Source of the DNA: Clostridiales bacterium
GTDB taxonomy: Bacteria; Bacillota; Clostridia; Lachnospirales; WQUN01
Assembly: GCA_031271275.1 (NCBI GenBank)
Contig: JAISWA010000171.1
Coordinates: 1 to 5,940, forward strand
Direction of reading: 5' to 3'
DNA length: 5,940 nt
Shown: positions 1 through 5,303 of the stretch, one piece after another
Position numbering within the stretch: the first letter of the stretch is position 1
How the letters are laid out: the number at the start of each line of letters is the position of its first letter
The notes under the pieces: model-generated
What the model was told of the DNA's origin: nothing
Seen by the model: only the letters and a program-made list of their open reading frames with translations
Database searches by the model: none
Translations under genes and position numbers: made by a program

Positions 1-12
1 CTCTTCCGATCT
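1..12. other. Residual Illumina adapter at the contig end
   Basis: The first twelve bases, CTCTTCCGATCT, are identical to the 3' end of the standard Illumina TruSeq adapter; on the minus strand they read AGATCGGAAGAG. They sit at the very edge of the window and interrupt a clear RCC1 repeat just after its WGYN motif. The last two genuine bases of the interrupted codon (AG) would give Ser with a following C or T, as in the common RCC1 form WGYNS. This is best read as a library artefact and not as genomic DNA. A chance exact 12-base match exactly at the terminus is unlikely. Confidence 0.9.
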
Positions 13-1910
13 CTGTTATATCCCCACGCATACAGGGTTCCGTCGCTTTTGATGGCGTAAGCGGTTTTTCCCCCTACCGCAGACGCGTCATTGACCGTTA
101 TACTGCGCACGTTTTGAAGAATCGGTGTCGGTTCTGCGCTGTCATTTGACGTCCCGTTTCCGAGTAAGCCCCCATTATTCGTGCCCCATGAATACAAAAC
201 ATTGTCCGCCGTGACAACAAACGCTGTGTTAAGGTACATCGCCGCGTCTAACACTTGCAGCGTGGGCGTGGGCGGTTCAGTCGGCACCGGCGTAGGCGTC
301 GGAGTTGGTGTCGGCGTAGGTGTCGCGGTTGGCTCCGGCGTGGGAGTCGGCGTGGGCGGTTCGGGCGGCTCCGGCGTGGGTGTCGGTGGCGCGGTGGGCT
401 CCGGCGCGGGTGAAACGGTTGGTTCCGGGGGGGGGGTGACAGTTAGTACAGGCGTCGGTGTAGGCGTTAACGTCGGCGTGGGTGAAGGAGCGGGCGTTGC
501 CGTCGGTCTCGGCGTGGGCGTAGGGATGGCGTTAAGCGTTACGGACGTTGACCTCACCAACGAATAATCGTCCCCGTTTTTGAGTATCGCGTACAGGTAA
601 TAAGTTCCCGGTCCCCTCATGTACATGGGTGTGCGGTAAATATGCCTTTCCCCCGCGTCATACACAAAGTAAAGCCCGTTCAGCCGGTGATAGCCCCTGT
701 ACACGCCGTAAACGGATTCTATGTTGCCGTCGTAAACGCGCAGGTCCGGGTCCATGGTGTAAACCAAAATAACTTCCGTGCCGTTTGTCATGCTGTCTTC
801 GTGCACGGTGAAATCCACATCAAAATAATAATTATTCTGCCCGACATTTACCGCGGCAATTTCTATCAAATTGAGCAAACCGTAATCACCGGACGGGCCC
901 GGCGTTGGGGTGGGCGCGGCGGCGCGGGGTATCGTAAGGGTTTGTATGTCCGACTTGAACGTGTCGGAAACGAGCATTACATATAGGTAAAGGGTATCAG
1001 GCAGCTCGTAGAGGATATTCTTTGAAAAAACCCGCTGCCCCGCGGACTCGCTGACAAGGTTGAGTTCGCTGAGCCTTACCGCGTTGGATTTTATATAATT
1101 GGACGTGAGCCGGATTTTTTCCTCGTCCATGGGCAAGCCGGGTATGTCGGTGTAGGCGTAAACCAGGGCGGAGTTTAACAGCACCGCGGGGTCGTTCACC
1201 GTTACGCGAAGGTCAAACCCGTACCGGCTGACGTTGTTCGCGGCGATTTCAAACAGCTTGACTTCGTTATGGGGGGAGGGTTGTTCCCCGGGGGTTATTG
1301 CCGTGTTCGCGATATGTTGGTCAATGATGGCGAGGGTATTGTAAAACTCCGCCCGGGGCATGGGGGCGGCGGGTTGGTCGAAATTATTGTCGCCGAAAGG
1401 GTTTACCCCGTCGATATATTCCCAACTGATGGAACTCAACTCAAACAGCCCGAAAAAATCCCCCAACTCGGAACGGACGTTCCAACGCGTCATTTCGTCG
1501 CCGGGGCGGAACATATCGCCGTCGCCCTTCATGTACCCGCGGGACGCCACCCCGTAAATATTCGCTTGGAACGGCGTTTCGAAGCTCACGTCGGAAAAAA
1601 CCACGGAATCGTAAGTGGAGCGCAGGCCAAGCTCCGCCAACAGCGCTTCATTTTTTTGCGTGAATTTATCCAGCGCGAAAGCGTATTCCGCCCGCGTTAT
1701 GGGTTCGTCGGGAAGGATATAACCGCCGTCGAAAATATTCGCGTAGCCCATTTCATAGCAGTATTGCAAATACTCCGCCGCCCGGTGGCCTTCTATGTCC
1801 GTTAGCGCCGCTTGCGTTTCCCCGGAAAGCGCGTAAATTTTCGGCAGAAAAAAACTCGCGAAAATAAGTGCCGCCGCGATTACAGAGAATTTTATTATTG
1901 TACGTTTCAT
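1..1910 (-). CDS. Secreted SLH-domain surface protein with Pro/Thr linker and RCC1-like repeats (3' end missing)
   Basis: The minus-strand frame is open from ATG at 1910 to the window edge: 636 codons, the last four formed wholly or partly by adapter. Residues 1-29 are a signal peptide (KRTIIK, then a hydrophobic stretch to about 22, and a likely cut near YALS). Three SLH-like repeats follow at about 36-83 (ending ITRAEYAFALDKF), 105-155 (FSDV, then GYMKGDGDMFRPGDEMTR) and about 158-197 (ending MPRAEFYNTL). SLH domains normally anchor exported proteins to cell-wall polysaccharide. Residues about 210-460 form two related beta-rich segments, each opening with a phrase like KLFEIAANNVSRYGFDLRVT or NLIEIAAVNVGQNNYYFDV, separated by a short PTPTPGP spacer. 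A Pro/Thr linker (463-550) leads into RCC1-type repeats with LYSWGTN at 572-578 and SDGTLYAWGYN at 622-632. The propeller continues beyond the contig. A GGTGAT ribosome site lies 4 bases upstream of the ATG. The ligand of the propeller cannot be inferred. Confidence 0.9.
   Translation of the reverse strand, partial: MKRTIIKFSVIAAALIFASFFLPKIYALSGETQAALTDIEGHRAAEYLQYCYEMGYANIFDGGYILPDEPITRAEYAFALDKFTQKNEALLAELGLRSTYDSVVFSDVSFETPFQANIYGVASRGYMKGDGDMFRPGDEMTRWNVRSELGDFFGLFELSSISWEYIDGVNPFGDNNFDQPAAPMPRAEFYNTLAIIDQHIANTAITPGEQPSPHNEVKLFEIAANNVSRYGFDLRVTVNDPAVLLNSALVYAYTDIPGLPMDEEKIRLTSNYIKSNAVRLSELNLVSESAGQRVFSKNILYELPDTLYLYVMLVSDTFKSDIQTLTIPRAAAPTPTPGPSGDYGLLNLIEIAAVNVGQNNYYFDVDFTVHEDSMTNGTEVILVYTMDPDLRVYDGNIESVYGVYRGYHRLNGLYFVYDAGERHIYRTPMYMRGPGTYYLYAILKNGDDYSLVRSTSVTLNAIPTPTPRPTATPAPSPTPTLTPTPTPVLTVTPPPEPTVSPAPEPTAPPTPTPEPPEPPTPTPTPEPTATPTPTPTPTPTPVPTEPPTPTLQVLDAAMYLNTAFVVTADNVLYSWGTNNGGLLGNGTSNDSAEPTPILQNVRSITVNDASAVGGKTAYAIKSDGTLYAWGYNRDRK
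261..524 (-). repeat. Low-complexity Pro/Thr-rich linker-coding repeat
   Basis: This stretch codes for 88 residues, mostly Pro, Thr and Glu, in PTPTP, PEPT and PTATP units built from degenerate ACGCCG-like hexamers. It joins the SLH/beta-rich half of the surface protein to its RCC1 half, as expected for an extended cell-wall-spanning or stalk segment. On the plus strand it is a G-rich repeat (GGCGTGGG and GTCGGCGTAGG variants) that also gives a spurious Gly/Val-rich reading frame, which is not a gene. Repeats of this kind often change length by slippage or recombination and are prone to assembly collapse. Confidence 0.85.
427..436 (-). repeat. Ten-base homopolymer (C10 on the coding strand) inside the surface-protein gene
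   Basis: Ten consecutive G on the plus strand read as C10 in the coding strand, giving the Pro codons in TVTPPPEPT of the linker. At the length seen here, the SLH half and the RCC1 half are in the same frame. A change of one base would separate them. The tract could be a slippage hotspot, but homopolymers of this length are also a frequent sequencing error. Confidence 0.7.
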
Positions 1911-2048
1911 TTACATCACCAAAACCCATTTTAACACCGGAACCCTTTTCTGGGTATATAAAAATTTCCCCCCGCGCGTTTTGGTATCTTTACATCGTGG
2001 AAATGCCGGAGGAGCGCGGCGACGAAGCCTGTTTACGAAGCGCGAGAC
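1911..2048. other. Intergenic region between divergent genes
   Basis: No convincing gene is present here. For the minus-strand surface protein, a GGTGAT ribosome site lies at 1915-1920, and -10-like boxes (TAAAAT, and TATATA further upstream) can be found, but none has a good -35 partner at normal spacing. An open frame that runs through here on the plus strand has no ribosome site or recognisable protein and overlaps the opposite gene start and the rplM promoter. Confidence 0.5.
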
Positions 2049-2077
2049 TTGACTTTGCGGCGTTTTTCTTTTAATAT
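2049..2077 (+). promoter_or_regulatory. Probable sigma-70/sigma-A promoter of rplM-rpsI
   Basis: TTGACT (2049-2054) matches the -35 consensus at five of six positions. It is followed after exactly 17 bases by TAATAT (2072-2077), which matches the -10 consensus at four of six. Transcription would start near 2084, giving an untranslated leader of about 95 bases before the rplM start. This is the only well-spaced pair I found upstream of the operon. Confidence 0.6.
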
Positions 2078-2106
2078 ACAACGGTTTTCGGTTTGATTAG
2101 CCCCCA

Positions 2107-2145
2107 GACCGTAAGCGGATTACAACGCGGTCCCCATTACCGCGT
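2107..2145 (+). promoter_or_regulatory. Structured rplM leader with two mutually exclusive hairpins
   Basis: GACCGT (2107-2112) can pair with GCGGTC (2127-2132), six pairs including one G-T wobble, around a 14-base loop. The same downstream strand, ACGCGGT (2125-2131), can instead pair perfectly with ACCGCGT (2139-2145), seven pairs around the loop CCCCATT. The two helices share bases 2127-2131, so only one can form at a time. No U-tract follows the second helix, so a direct terminator is not evident. Ribosomal-protein leaders, including L13 leaders of Firmicutes, commonly bind their own product to shut down the operon. I infer that role here; I have not matched the sequence to the known L13 leader model. 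Confidence 0.5.
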
Positions 2146-2177
2146 GAAGTTCTTAACCTTGAATGGAGGAAACGGCA

Positions 2178-2615
2178 ATGCGCACCACACACATTACCAA
2201 ACCCGCCGAAGTCGAGCGCAAATGGTATGTCGTAGACGCGACAGGCCACACGCTCGGGCGGCTTTCAGCTGAAATTGCCCGCATACTGCGCGGTAAACAT
2301 AAGCCGGTTTTCAGTCCCTCGGTAGATACCGGGGATTATGTAATCGTAATCAACGCCGACAAAATCAAAGTCACCGGCAAAAAGCCCATACAAAAAACCT
2401 ATTTGTGGCGTTCCGGCCATATCGGTCGCAAGCGGGAAGTCACCCTGCACGACATGTTGGAAAAGAACCCCGCCTATGTCCTTGAGCACGCCGTCAAAGG
2501 TATGCTGCCCAAGAACAACCTCGGCAGGCAGATGTTCGAGAAGTTTCACGCCTACGGCGGTCCCGAGCACAGGCACGAGGCGCAGAAACCGGAAGCGCTG
2601 ACCATTACGTATTAA
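2178..2615 (+). CDS. rplM: 50S ribosomal protein L13
   Basis: This encodes L13 (145 residues, the usual family length), an early-assembling protein of the large subunit that binds 23S rRNA. Diagnostic stretches are VERKWYVVDATGHTLGRL near the N-terminus, ILRGKHKP, VDTGDYVIVINADKIKVTGKK, and the C-terminal AVKGMLPKNNLGRQM and AQKPE. An in-frame ATG at 2163 would give a 150-residue form, but that ATG overlaps the Shine-Dalgarno sequence itself (GGAGG, 2165-2169). The start at 2178 lies 8 bases after GGAGG and gives MRTTHITKPAEVERKW, like L13 in other Firmicutes, so I chose it. It is the first gene of the conserved rplM-rpsI operon, 19 bases before rpsI. Confidence 0.98.
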   Translation: MRTTHITKPAEVERKWYVVDATGHTLGRLSAEIARILRGKHKPVFSPSVDTGDYVIVINADKIKVTGKKPIQKTYLWRSGHIGRKREVTLHDMLEKNPAYVLEHAVKGMLPKNNLGRQMFEKFHAYGGPEHRHEAQKPEALTITY

Positions 2616-2634
2616 TTTATAAAAGGAGATAAAT

Positions 2635-3027
2635 ATGGCGACAGCTATGTATTACGGCACGGGTCGGCGTAAGAGTTCGGTTGCCCGCGTGTACCTGCTG
2701 CCCGGAAAGGGTAAAATTTTAATCAACAAAAGGGATATCGACGATTATTTCGGAATGGAAACCTTGAAGCTCATCGTTCGCCAACCCTTGGAACTTACGG
2801 GGATGGAAGCGAAGTTTGACGTGAAGGTCAACGTCTTTGGCGGCGGCTTCACCGGTCAGGCGGGAGCGATTCGCCACGGGATTTCCCGCGCGCTGTTGGA
2901 AGCCGACGAGGATTTCCGCCAACCGCTTAAAAAGGCGGGCTTCCTTACCCGCGACCCCCGCATGAAAGAGCGTAAGAAATACGGCTTAAAAGGCGCGAGA
3001 AGGGCTCCGCAGTTCTCTAAGAGATAG
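2635..3027 (+). CDS. rpsI: 30S ribosomal protein S9
   Basis: This is S9, a 130-residue protein of the small-subunit head whose basic C-terminal tail reaches toward the P-site tRNA. Recognisable features are YYGTGRRKSSVARVYL at the N-terminus, FGGGFTGQAGAIRHGISRAL in the middle and the tail KKYGLKGARRAPQFSKR, ending with the conserved Lys-Arg. The length is normal and the protein looks intact. A strong ribosome site, AAAAGGAG, ends 6 bases before the ATG. It is co-transcribed with rplM and followed 24 bases later by an intrinsic terminator. Confidence 0.98.
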   Translation: MATAMYYGTGRRKSSVARVYLLPGKGKILINKRDIDDYFGMETLKLIVRQPLELTGMEAKFDVKVNVFGGGFTGQAGAIRHGISRALLEADEDFRQPLKKAGFLTRDPRMKERKKYGLKGARRAPQFSKR

Positions 3028-3051
3028 TCGCGAGGTTTTTATGGAAAAGTT

Positions 3052-3089
3052 AAACGGCAGACCTGATGATATCCGGCTTGCCGTTTTTT
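3052..3089 (+). terminator. Intrinsic terminator of rplM-rpsI, possibly bidirectional
   Basis: AAACGGCA (3052-3059) pairs perfectly with TGCCGTTT (3079-3086). The helix can be extended inward by a G-T pair and, past one mismatch, two C-G pairs. A run of six T (3084-3089) and a further T-rich stretch follow. On the opposite strand the hairpin is followed by TTTAACTTTT, so it may also stop transcripts of the convergent TOPRIM gene, although that gene's stop codon lies in the T-run just before the hairpin. Confidence 0.85.
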
Positions 3090-3786
3090 ATTTCTTATGA
3101 GCCTCCGGAAAAAGCAAATGCAGGTTGCAATGCCGGTGCAGTGAATTTGTTCCAATAAAAATAAAATCCCAAGTCTCTTTATAATCGCCCCTTACGGTAA
3201 AATCGGAATTGGAAAGAAAATGGATAAATTCTTCCGCGTGGTCTTTGTAGGTTTCCGCGAATTGGTCCGCGTAATCCATCTTTTCATCAGGTGATAATTC
3301 TGCATTGATGTTATGTAAGACATGTTCCCGGTTCCTTGAGAAATAATAAACGGTGTATGGTAACGAATTTATTTCCTTACAAAGGAACAGTTTTTGTAAG
3401 ACTTGTGACTTCCTATGATTTCTTTCTATCATTTCCGGAAAATTTTTTGCGATGATTTGATTTTCTTCATATACCCTTTCTTTAACGTCGCCGGCAACGA
3501 CATTTTCATCCGGTATAAAAGCGCCGTCGGTATCGGTTAAATGAATCACTTTTATAATGTCCGTCAGCCTATATTTATATAAGCCCATCTCATGTTTTAT
3601 TTGCTCATGGATTGTTTTAATCGCGTTTTTGCTGTTTGTGAGCCATTCGGATGTTATGTCTCCGCCTACTACGTGGAAATGCACTTCTTCCGTTTGAAAT
3701 ATTTTTTTCAGAATAGGGTAGAGCGCGTCTTTATCAGACTCCCCTTCCGCTATAAAGAAAATGACCTTTTTAGTTGTCTTCGCCAT
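3088..3786 (-). CDS. Small TOPRIM-like protein, putative nuclease partner of the adjacent ATPase
   Basis: This 232-residue protein matches no family I can name with certainty. Its first 90 residues follow the TOPRIM layout. A beta strand ends in an acidic motif, VIFFIAEGESDKDAL (8-22, with E14). A helix and a second strand HFHVVGGD (36-43) follow, then a third strand with IIKVIHLTDTDG (77-88), where D85 and D87 form the expected DxD. In OLD, Gabija and PARIS proteins such residues bind the metal for nuclease action; that role is inferred here. The rest is mixed helix, with a conspicuous C-terminal TNSLHRHCNLHLLF (213-226) rich in His and Asn. An upstream GTG at 3807 lacks a ribosome site. The ATG at 3786 has AAAGGTGG six bases ahead, so I chose it. 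It overlaps the ATPase 3' end by 17 bases, suggesting coupled translation. RloB/AbiLii-like or DUF4435 (AriB)-like relationships are the main alternatives. Confidence 0.8.
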   Translation of the reverse strand: MAKTTKKVIFFIAEGESDKDALYPILKKIFQTEEVHFHVVGGDITSEWLTNSKNAIKTIHEQIKHEMGLYKYRLTDIIKVIHLTDTDGAFIPDENVVAGDVKERVYEENQIIAKNFPEMIERNHRKSQVLQKLFLCKEINSLPYTVYYFSRNREHVLHNINAELSPDEKMDYADQFAETYKDHAEEFIHFLSNSDFTVRGDYKETWDFIFIGTNSLHRHCNLHLLFPEAHKK

Positions 3787-5170
3787 TTTGAACCACCTTT
3801 CCGGCACGTCGAAATGCGCGCCCTATTTCGGTGGTGTCGGTTTCGGCGTATATATCCTCCGACTGCCCGCCCAGTTTGATACTGCGTAAATAAAAATCGC
3901 GGAGATTATTGTTTTTTTTCACATCACGCAGTCTGATATACCGGTTTTTCGGGTTAGCGGTTGAAAACAAAACGCCCGCTTTGGGCAGTATCTCTAACGC
4001 GCGTAAATTATGGGAGGTAAAAACCAACTGCCCTTTCGCGTTCTTTGAAAAGAACAAAAGCACCTCCCCCAGAAGGTATTCAAAAATACCGGAATCAAGT
4101 TCGTCAATTAAAAGACAAGAAGACGGATTGTTGAAAACATACATCAAAGCGTTAAGGATGGAGATGATTTTAATAATACCTTCCGATTCGTATTTCAAAG
4201 GGATTTTTACGTTTCCGCGTATGGAAATTAATTGTATTTTATGCCCAACCGTTCCATTCTTTAAAAGTTGCTCGCCTATGTTATAAACGCCGAGGGTAAT
4301 ATCCGGTATCAATTGGCATAGCACCCCGTTTAACTGGGGAATAATCTGCAAAATCAAGTCATACCGCTTTTGATCGACTAAAGACGGCTCGCTTAATCTT
4401 ATGGGTAAATATCCTCTTTCTATTGTATCTTCGGTTTCCAGGCGGTAAGAAATCGGGAGCAGGTTTAAGCTGATCAATCCCGCGTTTTGGTTGGTTATTA
4501 CAAATAAATTGTACCGCGCATACCGGTATAAAACGTGAATAAGAAAAGCGTATTCCGATGTGACACTTTTTGAAGCCGAAAAAAATACCTTTCTGGATTC
4601 CTCGTTAAATATAAAGGAACGATGTTCCTTTAAAGCCAAAAGTACCGCGACACCAAGGTTTAGTTCATTTTTATCGTTATCTTTCACAAGATCGTCAAAG
4701 CGGTAATTAGGTTCAAAAGCCGTGCCCTCGGTTACGTCTGAGAATTTTAAAAGAAGCTTCTTCTTGTTAAATTTTTCACCGTTCCAAATTTTGGCTGAAA
4801 GCGATTCGCTTTCAATTATAAAATTATCATCGCCAACGCGTTTCAATTCAACACGGTATTCCACCCGTAAATTCCGTCCTTCCGCGCTTATATCAAAGCT
4901 TGCGGTGATAACACAAGTGCCTTGTTCTTTTGAAATATAATGTTGGGTGTCTGGGCGAAGCTTTTCGCCCTTAAGGAGCCGTTGAATAAAAGACATTGCT
5001 TCAATCACCGCTGTTTTTCCCGACCCGTTCTGCCCGTAAATCCCTAAAACGTCCGGCTGCTGTGACGCAAACGTTTTAGAAAGCGAGGAGGGCATTTGAA
5101 CAACACCATACAGTGTGTTTTTAAAACCTTCCAACGTAATTTCGTTTATACGTACAAGCGCGTTTTCCAT
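3770..5170 (-). CDS. AAA_15/OLD-like ATPase, probable sensor or motor of a two-gene defence module
   Basis: This 466-residue protein belongs to the SMC/ABC-like branch of P-loop ATPases (AAA_15/AAA_21, OLD-related). The N-terminal INEITLEGFKN is the usual opening strand. Walker A is GQNGSGKT (46-53), the signature-like segment is YESEGIIKI (327-335), Walker B is CLLIDELDSG (352-361), and the H-loop is FTSHN (384-388). Residues of roughly 100-300 form the insertion between the ATP half-sites, too short for a long Rad50-type coiled coil. The C-terminus (RLRDVKKNNNLRDFYLRS and after) lacks a nuclease domain; the separate downstream TOPRIM gene may supply it. An upstream ATG at 5224 would place a perfect inverted repeat inside the coding region and has no good ribosome site. 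The ATG at 5170, with AAGGGGG nine bases before it, is preferred. The family fits PARIS AriA, AbiL or RloA-type proteins. Base composition is clearly more AT-rich than rplM-rpsI. Confidence 0.9.
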   Translation of the reverse strand: MENALVRINEITLEGFKNTLYGVVQMPSSLSKTFASQQPDVLGIYGQNGSGKTAVIEAMSFIQRLLKGEKLRPDTQHYISKEQGTCVITASFDISAEGRNLRVEYRVELKRVGDDNFIIESESLSAKIWNGEKFNKKKLLLKFSDVTEGTAFEPNYRFDDLVKDNDKNELNLGVAVLLALKEHRSFIFNEESRKVFFSASKSVTSEYAFLIHVLYRYARYNLFVITNQNAGLISLNLLPISYRLETEDTIERGYLPIRLSEPSLVDQKRYDLILQIIPQLNGVLCQLIPDITLGVYNIGEQLLKNGTVGHKIQLISIRGNVKIPLKYESEGIIKIISILNALMYVFNNPSSCLLIDELDSGIFEYLLGEVLLFFSKNAKGQLVFTSHNLRALEILPKAGVLFSTANPKNRYIRLRDVKKNNNLRDFYLRSIKLGGQSEDIYAETDTTEIGRAFRRAGKVVQNGEDN

Positions 5171-5196
5171 AGCTGAGCACCCCCTTGCATAATAAT

Positions 5197-5221
5197 GGCA
5201 TAAGTATAACTTACTTATGCC
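5197..5221 (-). promoter_or_regulatory. Perfect inverted repeat overlapping the -10 box of the ATPase-TOPRIM operon (candidate operator)
   Basis: GGCATAAGTA (5197-5206) and TACTTATGCC (5212-5221) are exact reverse complements, separated by five bases. On the minus strand the repeat contains TATACT (5208-5203), a five-of-six match to the -10 consensus. Transcription would start near 5196, about 26 bases before the ATPase start. The -35 region (around 5226-5231) is poor, so the promoter may be weak or activator-dependent. A further TTATGCC half-site lies at 5257-5263, 42 bases from its copy in the repeat. Position and symmetry suggest a dimeric repressor site, but no regulator gene is present in the window. 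Confidence 0.55.
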
Positions 5222-5264
5222 CAAAATGGAATATTATTATTCAAAATCGAAACAATTTATGCCT

Positions 5265-5303
5265 AAAACAAATTTTAAAGGTGAAATCCATAATTATTTC
5301 ACC
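5265..5303 (-). terminator. Probable intrinsic terminator of the flippase gene
   Basis: In the minus-strand direction GGTGAAAT (5303-5296) pairs perfectly with ATTTCACC (5287-5280) around an eight-base loop, and a T-rich stretch (TTTAAAATTTGTTTT) follows. The flippase stop codon TAA (5296-5294) begins at the last base of the upstream arm. The stem is short and only moderately GC-rich, so efficiency may be partial. Its position separates the flippase transcript from the ATPase-TOPRIM pair. Confidence 0.6.

Noticed and set aside
261..524. CRISPR-like array in the periodic G-rich stretch
   Set aside because: The periodicity is of six bases and degenerate, with no spacers; it is codon-level repetition of Pro-Thr.
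181..567. Plus-strand Gly/Val-rich reading frame of 128 residues
   Set aside because: It is the complement of the Pro/Thr linker in the minus-strand surface protein, has no ribosome site, and its low complexity only reflects the repeat.
642..1805. Several plus-strand reading frames opposite the surface protein
   Set aside because: They lie opposite a continuous minus-strand frame with signal peptide, SLH and RCC1 motifs, and show no family resemblance.
1868..2074. Plus-strand frame of 68 residues upstream of rplM
   Set aside because: It starts inside the opposite signal-peptide region, covers the rplM promoter, and has no recognisable ribosome site or protein motif.
2163..2177. Upstream ATG for rplM giving five extra residues
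   Set aside because: This ATG overlaps the GGAGG ribosome site that serves the ATG at 2178, and known L13 proteins begin as the shorter form does.
3787..3807. GTG start for the TOPRIM protein
   Set aside because: No ribosome site precedes it, while the ATG at 3786 has AAAGGTGG at six bases.
5171..5224. Upstream ATG for the ATPase giving 18 extra residues
   Set aside because: It lacks a ribosome site, would be upstream of the likely transcription start, and translates the palindrome; AAGGGGG is correctly placed for the ATG at 5170.
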